Origin: CAZWVA01 sp964636885
Lineage (GTDB): Bacteria > Desulfobacterota_D > UBA1144 > Nemesobacterales > CSP1-2
Assembly (NCBI GenBank): GCA_964636885.1
Contig: CAZWVA010000009.1
Location: forward strand, 1 to 55,141
Length of the DNA stretch: 55,141 bases
Direction of reading: 5' to 3'
The position numbers and the translations under genes were made by a program. Under the pieces are notes generated by a model, which was not told the DNA's origin, ran no database searches, and worked only from the letters and a program-made list of their open reading frames with translations. Positions 26,567 to 35,531 of this stretch are shown here, piece after piece. The first letter of the stretch is position 1. Each line of letters begins with the position of its first letter.

Positions 26567-26655
26567 CCCGGGTCCCTCCCTTTTTCATCATCCAAAAAAG
26601 GAGTACAATTAAAAATACCTTAAAAACACAAGGAGGAAGGGAGGTAATAAACCCG

Positions 26656-26976
26656 ATGAAGGTTCTAAAGATAACCCTGATTCTATTTGCGTTCTTCTCC
26701 TTAATGTCCACTAACCCGAAGGCCGAGGTACCCCCGGCTCAGCCGGGAAAGCGCCTTATCGTCCATAAGGTAGGAAGAGGCGAGGAGTTACATCTACTTG
26801 CAGGATACTATCTCCTTAACGCCAGGGAATGGGACAGGATATACACCTGGAACTCAGATATGATAGAGAATAAAAACCGCATCTATCCGGGACAGGAACT
26901 CATAATCTATGTGGATAACGACTGGAACCCACCTTACGACCTTGACGCCTATCTTAAGGAGATAGGAAGAAGGTAG
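26656..26976 (+). CDS. LysM-domain secreted protein
   Basis: 106 aa. An N-terminal signal peptide (KVLKITLILFAFFSLMS, cleaved near residue 24) is followed by one LysM-like domain at about 35-86: HKVGRGEELHLLAGYYL, AREWDRIYTWN, then NRIYPGQELII. The WxxIYxxN...I-PGQ-L pattern is typical of LysM, which binds peptidoglycan glycan chains. AGGAGGAAGGGAGG upstream of the ATG is a strong ribosome site. A single-gene rightward unit; likely a periplasmic cell-wall-associated protein. Confidence 0.8.
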   Translation: MKVLKITLILFAFFSLMSTNPKAEVPPAQPGKRLIVHKVGRGEELHLLAGYYLLNAREWDRIYTWNSDMIENKNRIYPGQELIIYVDNDWNPPYDLDAYLKEIGRR

Positions 26977-27038
26977 GAAAAGGGATTTTGGTTGTGTCTG
27001 GGATTATACATATTAACCGGATTTATACGAGGGGAATC

Positions 27039-27359
27039 CTATGGGCTTCCCTCCTTTACGATATTGATGAGATCGTCTATCTTCCCATTCTCAAGAGCCG
27101 AAGAGAGGTGAAAGGGCATCCGAGATAAAGCCTCGGCGCTTTCTACTTTCATCCTTATCTCAATGTGGTCTACCCTCAAAAAAGGAGGATGGAAGACGGT
27201 TATATCCTTAGGGAGACCTATATCCCTTACACACCCTCTAAACCCCTCCTCAACAAGTGAAAGGAGAGGATAGCACATCAGCTTGAGTTCATGCCTAAAT
27301 CGGTTCTTTGCCATATCATTCCCCATCTTTGATTCGATCTCATCCATTATTTCAACCAC
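27039..27359 (-). CDS. Unrecognised small protein downstream of mlaD
   Basis: At least 106 aa from GTG 27357-27359. The frame is open upstream to a TAG at 27447-27449 without ATG, GTG or TTG, and that extension (FRLNTNETREVLREIQEV) looks like real, charged helix. The annotated GTG may therefore be internal, and a non-standard start or a lost 5' end is possible. The protein is soluble, acidic and basic residues mixed, with no motif I recognise. It follows mlaD on the same strand and could belong to the mla unit, but it is too short and too different for MlaC. Confidence 0.45.
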   Translation of the reverse strand: MVEIMDEIESKMGNDMAKNRFRHELKLMCYPLLSLVEEGFRGCVRDIGLPKDITVFHPPFLRVDHIEIRMKVESAEALSRMPFHLSSALENGKIDDLINIVKEGSP

Positions 27360-27480
27360 ACTTCTCTTGTCCCTAAGCGATACCTCCTGGATCTCCCTTA
27401 AAACCTCCCTGGTCTCATTCGTATTTAGCCTAAATCTGAGGAGTATCTACAGATAAGAGCCGAACGACTTCCAGTTTCAT

Positions 27481-28464
27481 CTAAAAAAGGGTAATGACCC
27501 CAAAGGCCGTTCCGACTATACCCAGAGGGGCCAGGTCTTCTGCCGTGTCAATACCTTTATCAACCCGTTTAATGGCGTTCTTTGCGTCGAAATAGAGGGA
27601 GTCATCGCTCACGAGTTTTCCAATCGTGCCCTCGCCCTTATTTATCTTCTTTAGTATCGAGTTAAGGTTTGTAGCCGCCTCTGTAGCCTGATTGTAGAGT
27701 GTATCGTCGTTAAGAAGCCTGCCAAAGGTTCCCTGGGCGGAGTTTAGCCTGCTTGCAAGCTGACCCAGGTTCTGCATCGTGTTCTTCGTCTCGTTATAAA
27801 GGGATTCGTCCACTACGAGTTTCCCTAGAGTACCTTTTCCTTGCCTTACGGAAAGCGCGATTTCATTTATGTTTGAGAGCGCACTCTTTGCCTCGTTATA
27901 TAGGGAATCATCCTTTAACAGCTTCCCCAGGGTTCCCTCACCCCTTGCCACTCCGCCGAGAACCGAGTCCAACCCTTCGAGTATGTTTTTTATCCTTTCC
28001 TTATTTTCACCCAAAGCACCGAATGCGGACTCTATAGAGGTCACAGAGGATTGTACCTTGGCCAGTATCTCGTTTATATCGGCAGGCTCTTCGCTTGCAA
28101 GGACGCTTCCGGGAGGGGCAACGGGGCTTTCTGGGGAACCAAATGTAAGGCTTATATAGCTCGTCCCAAGGAGACTCGTGAGCCTTATGCTTGCGACAGA
28201 GTCCTTTTTGACGGGGGTTCCTTTCTTAACAGTAAAAGCCACCTCTACCCTTCCATCCGCTATATCTATCTTTGAAACCTTTCCCACTTCAACACCAGAG
28301 AACTTCACTGGATTCCCCTCTTTAAGCTCGTCTACGGATCTGAAATAGGTCTTAAAGGTAACCTCCTTTTTTAGAAAAGGGATCTCCCCAATGAACTCAA
28401 AAACCACAAGGAGTATTATTAAACCGACTATAAAGAACACTCCCACCTTAAATTCCGTTTTCAT
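27481..28464 (-). CDS. mlaD: MCE-family lipid-transport protein MlaD
   Basis: 327 aa. A single N-terminal membrane anchor (about residues 7-27) precedes the MCE domain (about 33-115, with VDELKEGNPVKFSGVEVGKV). MlaD forms a periplasmic hexamer that passes phospholipids between the inner-membrane MlaEF transporter and the periplasm. The C-terminal half contains four repeats of G-T-x-G-x-L-x-x-D-x-x-L-Y at exact 34-residue spacing (177, 211, 245, 279). It starts within the 4-nt overlap with mlaF, indicating translational coupling. The role follows from family knowledge and the mlaE-F-D order. Confidence 0.92.
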   Translation of the reverse strand: MKTEFKVGVFFIVGLIILLVVFEFIGEIPFLKKEVTFKTYFRSVDELKEGNPVKFSGVEVGKVSKIDIADGRVEVAFTVKKGTPVKKDSVASIRLTSLLGTSYISLTFGSPESPVAPPGSVLASEEPADINEILAKVQSSVTSIESAFGALGENKERIKNILEGLDSVLGGVARGEGTLGKLLKDDSLYNEAKSALSNINEIALSVRQGKGTLGKLVVDESLYNETKNTMQNLGQLASRLNSAQGTFGRLLNDDTLYNQATEAATNLNSILKKINKGEGTIGKLVSDDSLYFDAKNAIKRVDKGIDTAEDLAPLGIVGTAFGVITLF

Positions 28465-29288
28465 CTCTCTACACCTCCTTCTTCGCCACCGAATTGAGAC
28501 GTTATAAAACCCCTTACAACCGGATTCGTACTCATCCGGATCTCCTCAGGGGTACCCACCTCCACGATCCTCCCCTCACTTAGGACGGCTATCCTGTCTG
28601 CTACGTAAAAGGCCAGATCGACATCGTGTGTAACTACTATCTGTGTAACCTCAACGTGTTTCCTTAGGTTTCGTATCACATCCCCTATGGTTCTAGTCAT
28701 CATTGGATCGAGCTCGGCCGTTGGCTCATCAAAGAGGATGATCTCAGGATTCATGGCTAGGGCCCGGGCGATAGCCACTCTCTTTTTCATGCCTCCACTA
28801 AGCTCGGAGGGCATAATACCCTCTTTTCCCTCAAGACCCACTATGGAGAGCACGCTTTCTACGATCCTTCTAATCTCGTTTTCGTCCTTAACTATTCCGT
28901 GCTCCCTCAAATAGAGCGCAACGTTCTCTTTGACAGATAGCGAATTAAAAAGCGCCGACGATTGAAACACCATACCGAGTCTATGCTTCTTCCTGAATTT
29001 CGGATTATTGATATCCTCCCCGTTTATTAGGATCTTTCCCGAATCCGGTTTCTCGAGTCCAACTATATGGCGAAGGAGAACGCTCTTTCCAGATCCGCTT
29101 TTTCCCAGGATAACGAGGGTTTCACCCGGAACTATCTCTAAATCCAAATCCCTAAGGACATGGTTATTTCCGAATGACTTATTTAGCTTTATTATCCTCA
29201 CCCCTACTGGCTTACTTTCTTTATACCGGAGCCACACGGCCTCTTTGGCCCTTTCCTTTGTTGCGTCCCTCGTCTCTTCCATGTGCAT
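28461..29288 (-). CDS. mlaF: ABC transporter ATPase MlaF
   Basis: 275 aa, cytoplasmic ATPase of the Mla lipid transporter. An N-terminal extension of about 30 residues precedes the ABC domain. Walker A GKSGSGKS is near 58-65, the Q loop MVFQSSALF near 106, the signature LSGGMKKRVAIARAL near 162, Walker B IILFDEPTAELDP near 184 and the H-loop TQIVVTHD near 218. The LSGGM signature and AELDP are characteristic of MlaF-type ATPases. It lies between mlaE (16 nt upstream) and mlaD (4-nt overlap). Confidence 0.95.
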   Translation of the reverse strand: MHMEETRDATKERAKEAVWLRYKESKPVGVRIIKLNKSFGNNHVLRDLDLEIVPGETLVILGKSGSGKSVLLRHIVGLEKPDSGKILINGEDINNPKFRKKHRLGMVFQSSALFNSLSVKENVALYLREHGIVKDENEIRRIVESVLSIVGLEGKEGIMPSELSGGMKKRVAIARALAMNPEIILFDEPTAELDPMMTRTIGDVIRNLRKHVEVTQIVVTHDVDLAFYVADRIAVLSEGRIVEVGTPEEIRMSTNPVVRGFITSQFGGEEGGVER

Positions 29289-29304
29289 GGCTTTTCGGTA
29301 AAGT

Positions 29305-30072
29305 CTAATCTAAATTGAGTAATATTAAAAGCCTGGTGATGTAGTAATCAAAAACCAATATCAGAATGAAAGAGAGAACCACCGCCTTTGTCACAGAGGT
29401 CCCGATTTCTCTTGGACCTCCCTTTGTCTTAAGCCCCACGTAGCAACACACGATCGAGATTATAACGCCAAAGACCATGGCCTTAACCAAACCGTTAAAC
29501 ACGTCAGACAACTCTACGAGCTCAGAAAGGTTCCTATAGTAAACGCTGAAACTAACGTGGATATCCGGATTAACGGCCGAGACGACCGCGCCGCCGAACC
29601 ATCCTATCACGTTCACGTAGATGACCAAGAAAGGAAGTGTAATGAAACTCGCAAGAAACCTGGGCATTACGAGAAAGCGCACCGGGTTTATATCCATCGT
29701 CCTAAGGGCGTCCAGTTCGTCATAGACGCTCATAGAGCCGATCTCGGCTGTCATTGCAGAGCCAACCCGGCCCGCAACGAGTATGGAGGCCATGACCGGG
29801 CCGAGTTCTTTTACCATAGATAGTCCTACGATTCCGCCGATATTCTCCTCGATCCCGAACTGGGCAAGCTGTGGACCGGACTGTAGTGCGAGAACACCGC
29901 CTATAAAAAGGGAGATAAGGGCCGCAACGGGAAGTGTGTTGTTTCCAATCTCTACCATCTGTCTAAAGACCTTGTCCCTGTTACTGATAGCGGCTTTACA
30001 CCAATATACGCTCTCAGCGAGAAGCCCAAGGATCTCTCCAGCGGTTTGAAAAAGGGAGCCTATACCGTTCAT
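29305..30072 (-). CDS. mlaE: ABC transporter permease MlaE
   Basis: 255 aa with about five membrane segments and the MlaE-family core: PVAALISLFIGGVLALQSG near 52, then LGPVMASILVAGRVGSAMTAEIGSM and TMDINPVRFLVMPR. It is the inner-membrane permease that pairs with MlaF and docks MlaD. The start overlaps the end of the upstream repeat protein by 4 nt, so the four genes are one unit. No MlaB (STAS) or MlaC gene is visible, which is common outside Proteobacteria with the full six-gene set. Confidence 0.95.
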   Translation of the reverse strand: MNGIGSLFQTAGEILGLLAESVYWCKAAISNRDKVFRQMVEIGNNTLPVAALISLFIGGVLALQSGPQLAQFGIEENIGGIVGLSMVKELGPVMASILVAGRVGSAMTAEIGSMSVYDELDALRTMDINPVRFLVMPRFLASFITLPFLVIYVNVIGWFGGAVVSAVNPDIHVSFSVYYRNLSELVELSDVFNGLVKAMVFGVIISIVCCYVGLKTKGGPREIGTSVTKAVVLSFILILVFDYYITRLLILLNLD

Positions 30073-31559
30073 CTCTTTAAACCTCCTTCCTCACTCGCTT
30101 CGTCCTTAGAAGATATATCCACTGGGAAGAAAAATAGCTTTATAGTCTTTTTGTGGGAATCGGACCTATAGCCAAAAAGCCCACCCAAGAAATAGACCTT
30201 GGATCCTCCATTCCAATCCCTGTAGGAAAATACGGGAATGATAGGTCTAAAGTCCACCTTGATTCCCTCCTTGCTTCTTTCCATCCTGTATGTATTCCAG
30301 AGAAGAGAAGAGACGCTTCTGCCGTCCCTATACCCCTTCCACTCGTAGAGCCACCAGATGGGAGAATAGTTCCTTTCTATACCTTCGTTTCCAGAGAGAA
30401 GGGGTTCAAGAATGGAAAGCAGGTGAAGGCTCCTATTCCCTTCGGCATCCCTTCTATAGGTAAAAAGGGGCCAGGCGTCTATTCTTCTCCGATCCATTCC
30501 GCCTTCTATGGTGGATTTCTCCCTTATATCTGAGTAGAGGAAAAGTAGTACGGTCTTTCTTGTTCTCACATAATCTTGAAGGGTGACCTTGTAGTATCTA
30601 TAGAGCGGCCATAGAAAGAACCCCTCTTCGTCATTCCCGTCCACCTCACTTGCGTAGAAGGGAAAGACCCTGTTTTCCTTCTTGGTTCCTCTCGTGAGGT
30701 TTATAAGGGGCCATGGGACATCCCACCTCTCAATCCCCCTTTCTCTATCCAGAAGCCGGTTAAAGAGGGGCCATAGGTAAGTGCTCTGTGTTCTCTCAGG
30801 GGATTCGACTGTGGAATAGAAGGGAAAGATCATAAAAGATCTCCTCTCCTTCCCATATGCTACCTGTCTTCTCGATATATAAATAGGCCATAGAGCGAAT
30901 TTTTCGTCAAATACACCTACCTTTTTCTTGTACCCAAAGAGGGGCCACAACCTGAACCCCTCCTGACCGCCCCCCGTATAGTAGCCGAAAAAGGGCCAGA
31001 GAAGGCTGTAGTTTGTAGCCTCACCCGACCTGGTCCGGAGAAAAAGGGGAAAGAGGAAAAAGTCGATTTCGTCCCTTGCGAATTTATCCTTTAAATCCCC
31101 ATAGATGGGGAACAGGGCAAAGTAACTATCTTCCTCCTTTTCGGCCCTTTTAGTAAAAATAAGGGGAAAGAGGGTAAACTCCCTCTCCCTAAACCCACTC
31201 GGCTTCAGGTTGGAGTGGTATGAAAGGAGATAGAAAAGAAACTGAAAGCTCCTGTCCTCCTCCCTCCTATCGTATGTTGCAATCGGATAGAGAAAGTCGA
31301 ACTGGGTTGAATCCCTTTTCCCATCCTCTAACAGATAGAAAAGGGGTCTAAAACCGAACTCGGTACTCTCCTTCTCCCTCTTTGACGTTATAAAAGGACC
31401 GAGAGCATATATTTCCTGAGACCCTTGGGTCTTATCCCGTTCCATATAGAAGAGCGGCCCCAGATTAAAACCCTCTTCCCCAAATACCGGTTTAGTGCAG
31501 ATAAGTAGAAGAACAGGGACAAAGAAGGAAGAGATATGGACGCTCAGTCTTCTCGGCAT
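30069..31559 (-). CDS. Exported aromatic-Pro (WPLF-type) repeat protein, possible outer-membrane partner of Mla
   Basis: 496 aa with a signal peptide (about residues 8-27, ending VFGEE). The mature part is built of about 24 short repeats, each 15-25 residues, around an aromatic/Pro core: WPLF, FPLF, WPFF, FPFY, WPIY, WPLY. Between the cores are charged turns (for example SKREKE, DRREE, RTRSGE). This is the pattern of consecutive beta-hairpins, so a beta-barrel or beta-sheet surface protein is plausible. I do not recognise a named family. It is the first gene of the leftward mla operon, overlapping mlaE by 4 nt, which suggests a role in lipid or lipopolysaccharide transport at the outer membrane. 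Confidence 0.7.
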   Translation of the reverse strand: MPRRLSVHISSFFVPVLLLICTKPVFGEEGFNLGPLFYMERDKTQGSQEIYALGPFITSKREKESTEFGFRPLFYLLEDGKRDSTQFDFLYPIATYDRREEDRSFQFLFYLLSYHSNLKPSGFREREFTLFPLIFTKRAEKEEDSYFALFPIYGDLKDKFARDEIDFFLFPLFLRTRSGEATNYSLLWPFFGYYTGGGQEGFRLWPLFGYKKKVGVFDEKFALWPIYISRRQVAYGKERRSFMIFPFYSTVESPERTQSTYLWPLFNRLLDRERGIERWDVPWPLINLTRGTKKENRVFPFYASEVDGNDEEGFFLWPLYRYYKVTLQDYVRTRKTVLLFLYSDIREKSTIEGGMDRRRIDAWPLFTYRRDAEGNRSLHLLSILEPLLSGNEGIERNYSPIWWLYEWKGYRDGRSVSSLLWNTYRMERSKEGIKVDFRPIIPVFSYRDWNGGSKVYFLGGLFGYRSDSHKKTIKLFFFPVDISSKDEASEEGGLKR

Positions 31560-31652
31560 GGCGGTTTAATTTAACTTCAAATGAGTTCAAAATCCAGGAA
31601 AGACGTTGATCTTAAAGAGAAACCCTTTTGGTTTAAAACAACGCTTACCCTT

Positions 31653-32750
31653 CTAAGAGGATCGCACATAGACACGGGGAACCCTTTTCCCGGTTATAGA
31701 TAGCACCTCATAGGAGATCGTATCCGCCCACCTTGCAACATCCTCAACCGAAACCCTTTCGTCTCCAAAAAGCACAACCTCGTCTCCGACTCTCACCCCC
31801 GGAACCTCCGTAACGTCTATCATCGTTAAATCCATACAAACAGTGCCCGCAACAGGGGCCGTAAAACCCCTAATCGAAACCCTCGCCCGATTTGAAAGCC
31901 TCCTCATGTATCCATCCGCGTATCCTATGGGAAGCGTGGCGATCACGGTCGGTCTTCTGGTAACGAATGTCCCTCCGTAGCTTACGGGGGTCGCCGTCGG
32001 GAGGTTTTTAAGCTGGATTATACGCGTTTTTAGCCTCATAACCGGCTTTAGATCATAGTCACCCATTCTTCCAGAACCGTAGAGCATTATTCCGGGGCGA
32101 ACGAGGCCCATGTGGGACTCCGGAAACCTTTGTATTCCGGCGCTATTTGCCATATGTATGTATCTTGGATAAAAGCCAGCATGTCTTACGAGGGAGAGTA
32201 CGGTCTTAAAGACCGAGATCTGTTTCAAAGTAAAGTCGCCAAACTCACTATCCGCATTCGCAAGGTGTGTAAAAACACCTTCCATATCGAGGTTCCTAAA
32301 ACCCGAAAGCACTTTTAAGGACTCACATATATCCTCAACCCCTACGCCCAACCTGCTCATTCCGGTATCGACCTTAAGATGGTACTTTACCCTTCTGCCG
32401 GTTTTTTCGGCGTATCTGTTAATAACCTGGGCTGTGGAGAGGGAGAAAAGGGAAGGGATTAGGCCATTCTTAACGACCCTTTCAGCCTCATCGGGTTGAA
32501 CCCCTCCAAGAAGGATTATTGGAACCCCTATACCTGACTCCCTGAGTTCAAGGGCCTCTTCAATAGTTGCAACCCCTAGCATGTCCGAACCCGATTCGAC
32601 AAGAGCCCTGCTAACAGCGACCGCGCCATGCCCATAGGCATCAGCTTTTACTATTGATATGATCCCAACGTTTTCACCGACTATTCTTTTTACCTGAAGA
32701 AAATTCGACTTTAGCGAATCTATATCTATCTCTGCCCAGGTAGGTCTCAT
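31653..32750 (-). CDS. alr: Alanine racemase
   Basis: 365 aa from ATG 32748-32750; an in-frame TTG at 32789 would add 13 residues. The PLP enzyme interconverts L- and D-alanine for peptidoglycan. The family opening RPTWAEIDIDSLKSN and SIVKADAYGHG (PLP Lys at 35) are clear, and HLKVDTGMSRLG, VRPGIMLYG and the catalytic Tyr region SYGGTF follow. The C-terminal beta domain ends in GKRVPRVY. It stands between the mla operon (93 nt) and the VWA gene (upstream, same strand). Confidence 0.95.
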   Translation of the reverse strand: MRPTWAEIDIDSLKSNFLQVKRIVGENVGIISIVKADAYGHGAVAVSRALVESGSDMLGVATIEEALELRESGIGVPIILLGGVQPDEAERVVKNGLIPSLFSLSTAQVINRYAEKTGRRVKYHLKVDTGMSRLGVGVEDICESLKVLSGFRNLDMEGVFTHLANADSEFGDFTLKQISVFKTVLSLVRHAGFYPRYIHMANSAGIQRFPESHMGLVRPGIMLYGSGRMGDYDLKPVMRLKTRIIQLKNLPTATPVSYGGTFVTRRPTVIATLPIGYADGYMRRLSNRARVSIRGFTAPVAGTVCMDLTMIDVTEVPGVRVGDEVVLFGDERVSVEDVARWADTISYEVLSITGKRVPRVYVRSS

Positions 32751-32836
32751 CAGGTCTAATTTTATAACTCTTTTTAGTTGCGAGGTCAAGGATCATCAAG
32801 TGGAGGGACGGGTTTCCCTAAGAATAACAACGGGTT

Positions 32837-34357
32837 CTAATCGAGGCTTAGGAAAATATCCCTGGCGTCTTTTGATGTCAGCCTTGATATCGCGGTTATC
32901 TTGTCGCTGAATCTTCTAAGGGATTCCTGCGATTCTCTTCCGGTCAAGTCTATTAGTATAGAGAACACCTTAAAGTTAAGCCTTTTCTTTTCCTTAAGGA
33001 ACCCCTCTAACCAATCGCCTCTCACATCGCATTCGCCATCTGTGATGAAAACGATGTCCCCTCTTCTAAATTTCGATTGACGCAAAAACTCTAACGCCTT
33101 ATCCAGAGGATCTTCAAAGTCCGTTCCCCCACCCGGGAAGTAATCGGCAAACTCTATTATATCCTTCTCTTTCATTCCCCAACCCTCTTTTACATCAGAG
33201 CCAAAAACGCGAAGCGGCGATCCCTTAGAAGAGAACACTATCACAACAAACTTTCTTCTCTGTCTTTTTGCAATATCGAGTAGAGTCAAACAAACGCCTT
33301 TCGACCACAGCTCTTTGCTTCCTTCCATAGAGGAACTGCCGTCAACGCATACGACAAGTGGCCCCCTACCCCTCTCCTCTCTCAGATAGTACTGGAGGAG
33401 CTTCTCCTCAACGAACCTTTTAAGAAAGTCCCTCTTTAAAACCCTGTGCCTTAAGAATACGAGTTCACTCGGGATAACACGTCCCAGGTCATCTCCGATT
33501 GCGATATCATAGACCTCGGCTCCCCTTTTTGACCAGAGCCTTCTCCTTGAAGAGAGCATCTCCTCCTTTAGGCTCCCAACCATGAGTGAGAGTTTTCTGA
33601 GTTTCTCGTTCTTAAAAAGCCTCGCCGCAAGGTCGAGTTTCTCACCGACTGGTTTTTCCTGAGGTATCCCCATCGAAGCCCCCCACTCCATGAGTTCCCT
33701 TTCCGCCTCTTCGACGATTTCTGAGGCACGACTTAGAGCCGACCTCGTAAGGTTTTGAAGCCTCATTTCAAAGTTTTCGATTCTCTTTTTCTGTTCCTCC
33801 AGGAGATCCTTTAGCTCCCCTTCCTGTTTTCTCAGTTCGAACTGGGCCTTCTTCTTTCCCTCCTTGAAGGCCTTATCGGGGTGGATTCTCTTCTCGATCT
33901 CCTCCCACGTACCGGCCTCCTCCTTTAGCTCCTCGTAGTTCTCCTCTGCCCTATCGAGCTCCCATTCCTTAATGAGCGATTTTTGAGAAAGACCGTCTTC
34001 GGATTTTATCCATCTAATCACTTCCCCACCAAGGGTAAGCGTGGCGATGGCGGATTTAAAACCATCGAGAACGGTCTCTTCTCTTAACCCCCTGTAGCTC
34101 TCACTCGATAGCGTCTTCTCTATGAGCTTTCTTCCGAAAAGGGCACTCCCTTTTACCTCGTCTTCGGGATGGAGGAGGACGTTATACTTGAAGAAGCTCG
34201 CAAAGAGGTCGAGAACGAATGAGCGGAAGTTGGGGAGAAGATTAGAGCCGCTTTCAATGAGATTCTTAAGCTCATCGGATGTAGTCACAAGCTCCTCAAA
34301 GAGTTCCCTATCGAAAGAATCGGTCTCTATGTTCTGGGAGAGTCTCTTTGAGTCCAT
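32837..34357 (-). CDS. ViaA-like von Willebrand factor A domain protein
   Basis: 506 aa. Residues 1 to about 330 are helical, with a charged coiled-coil at about 130-225. A C-terminal VWA domain follows, with an intact MIDAS: DGSSS at 339-343, the GGGTD Thr at 412 and the ITDG Asp at 440. The architecture and the GPLVVCVDGSSSM entry resemble ViaA, the partner of the MoxR AAA+ ATPase RavA. No ATPase gene is adjacent on either side, so it is an orphan here. Its likely work is as a metal-dependent adaptor to an ATPase encoded elsewhere, cytoplasmic. The full-length ORF starts at ATG 34357. Confidence 0.8.
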   Translation of the reverse strand: MDSKRLSQNIETDSFDRELFEELVTTSDELKNLIESGSNLLPNFRSFVLDLFASFFKYNVLLHPEDEVKGSALFGRKLIEKTLSSESYRGLREETVLDGFKSAIATLTLGGEVIRWIKSEDGLSQKSLIKEWELDRAEENYEELKEEAGTWEEIEKRIHPDKAFKEGKKKAQFELRKQEGELKDLLEEQKKRIENFEMRLQNLTRSALSRASEIVEEAERELMEWGASMGIPQEKPVGEKLDLAARLFKNEKLRKLSLMVGSLKEEMLSSRRRLWSKRGAEVYDIAIGDDLGRVIPSELVFLRHRVLKRDFLKRFVEEKLLQYYLREERGRGPLVVCVDGSSSMEGSKELWSKGVCLTLLDIAKRQRRKFVVIVFSSKGSPLRVFGSDVKEGWGMKEKDIIEFADYFPGGGTDFEDPLDKALEFLRQSKFRRGDIVFITDGECDVRGDWLEGFLKEKKRLNFKVFSILIDLTGRESQESLRRFSDKITAISRLTSKDARDIFLSLD

Positions 34358-34798
34358 TTAATTAAAGTAACACACGCCACGGGGAGTATCAATTTTAACC
34401 GATTGACAGGGATAATCCGATACGAGAATGGAAGAACGATGTGATTTATGATAACAAAATGGATGAATATATAGCGGTGAGAAAGGTAGAAAAAGGTAAA
34501 TACATTGTGGTAGTATATAGAAGATAGATTCGTGATCACTGCCTTCTTAGCAAAACGGAAAGGATAGAAGGATAGATTGAAAGGAGCAAAAGATATGGGA
34601 AAAGTAAAAGTAGAAGAGATATTGACTCTTGTGCCTGGGTTATTGAAGGTTTCCTATTCGAGTCATGCAGATGATTCTGGATTCACCGAATTTTTTCATA
34701 TTTCTAGGGCATAGGATTCAACATTCCATGTTGATTGTTTCTGCAAGAATTAAACACGCTTGCCAGAAAATAAAACAAATAAAAAGGAGGTAAAAAAC
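34358..34798. other. AT-rich intergenic region
   Basis: It separates the leftward VWA gene from the rightward DJ-1/PfpI gene. It is AT-rich and should contain divergent promoters, but I find no full sigma-70 match. One short ORF at 34595-34714 with a good ribosome site is listed separately. Confidence 0.5.
34595..34714 (+). CDS. Possible 39-residue ORF
   Basis: ATG 34595 is preceded by AAAGGAG 9 nt upstream. The product starts MGKVKVEEILTLVPGLLKV and continues to a stop at 34714. It has no signal or membrane segment and no family that I recognise. The good ribosome site and a plausible amphipathic start make it worth listing; it could equally be the intact head of a truncated gene. Confidence 0.3.
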   Translation: MGKVKVEEILTLVPGLLKVSYSSHADDSGFTEFFHISRA

Positions 34799-35380
34799 AT
34801 GGCGGCAAAGAAAATACTTATGCTTGTTGGTGACTATGTGGAAGACTACGAGGCTATGGTGCCCTTTCAGGCGCTTCAGATGGTGGGTCACACCGTCCAT
34901 GCGGTCTGCCCGGGAAAGAAAGCAGGAGAGAAAGTAAGAACGGCGGTTCATGACTTCGAGGGAGCCCAGACGTATAGTGAGAAACCGGGTCATAACTTCG
35001 CCTTGAATGCTACCTTTGACGAAGTGAAAGCAGAAGACTATGATGCCCTGGTAATCCCAGGAGGACGTGCACCAGAGTACATCCGTCTAAATGAGAAGGT
35101 ACTTGACATCGTGCGCCATTTTGCCAAGGTAAACAAGCCTATTGCGGCCATCTGCCATGCAGCACAGGTTCTAGTGGCAGCCGGTGTAGTTGAAGGAAGG
35201 AGTTGCTCCGCTTATCCTGCCGTTGGACCGGATGTGAAACTCGCAGGCGGTGAGTTTGTGAACATACCAGTGGATAAGGCACATGTGGATGGAAACCTCG
35301 TTACCGCACCAGCATGGCCTGCACATCCTGAGTGGTTGTCCAAGTTTCTAAAGGTGTTGGGAACGAGGATCGAGCCGTAG
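34799..35380 (+). CDS. DJ-1/PfpI family protein (class I glutamine amidotransferase-like)
   Basis: 193 aa. ATG 34799 follows AAGGAGGTAAAAAAC, a strong ribosome site; the frame extends upstream to 34760, but those codons precede the site. The DJ-1/PfpI fold is shown by LVGDYVEDYEAMVPFQALQM at the start, DALVIPGGRAPEY near 82-94, and the nucleophile elbow AAICHAAQ with C119 and H120; E15 is the usual partner. Family members act as glyoxalases, protein deglycases or proteases in stress responses; which one cannot be told. It is monocistronic. Confidence 0.9.
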   Translation: MAAKKILMLVGDYVEDYEAMVPFQALQMVGHTVHAVCPGKKAGEKVRTAVHDFEGAQTYSEKPGHNFALNATFDEVKAEDYDALVIPGGRAPEYIRLNEKVLDIVRHFAKVNKPIAAICHAAQVLVAAGVVEGRSCSAYPAVGPDVKLAGGEFVNIPVDKAHVDGNLVTAPAWPAHPEWLSKFLKVLGTRIEP

Positions 35381-35531
35381 ACCGGACGCTGGTTCGGTTT
35401 TTCATACCTGATACCTGGGGCAAGCGTAGGATTGTACCTTGTAACCGTTTTATAAACGCCTTTAATTACGACCCCGTTGTGGTAGATTAAAGGGCTTAAG
35501 TCTTTTGTATATACGGATTTATACTGGATAG

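Noticed and set aside
26575..26606. CTCCC/GGGAG-like hairpin with T and A runs before the LysM gene
   Set aside because: The stem is mostly A-T with a mismatch and is not followed by a T run, so a terminator is not supported.
34327..34539. 70-aa leftward ORF upstream of the VWA gene
   Set aside because: It is AT-rich, low in coding signal and overlaps the VWA start.
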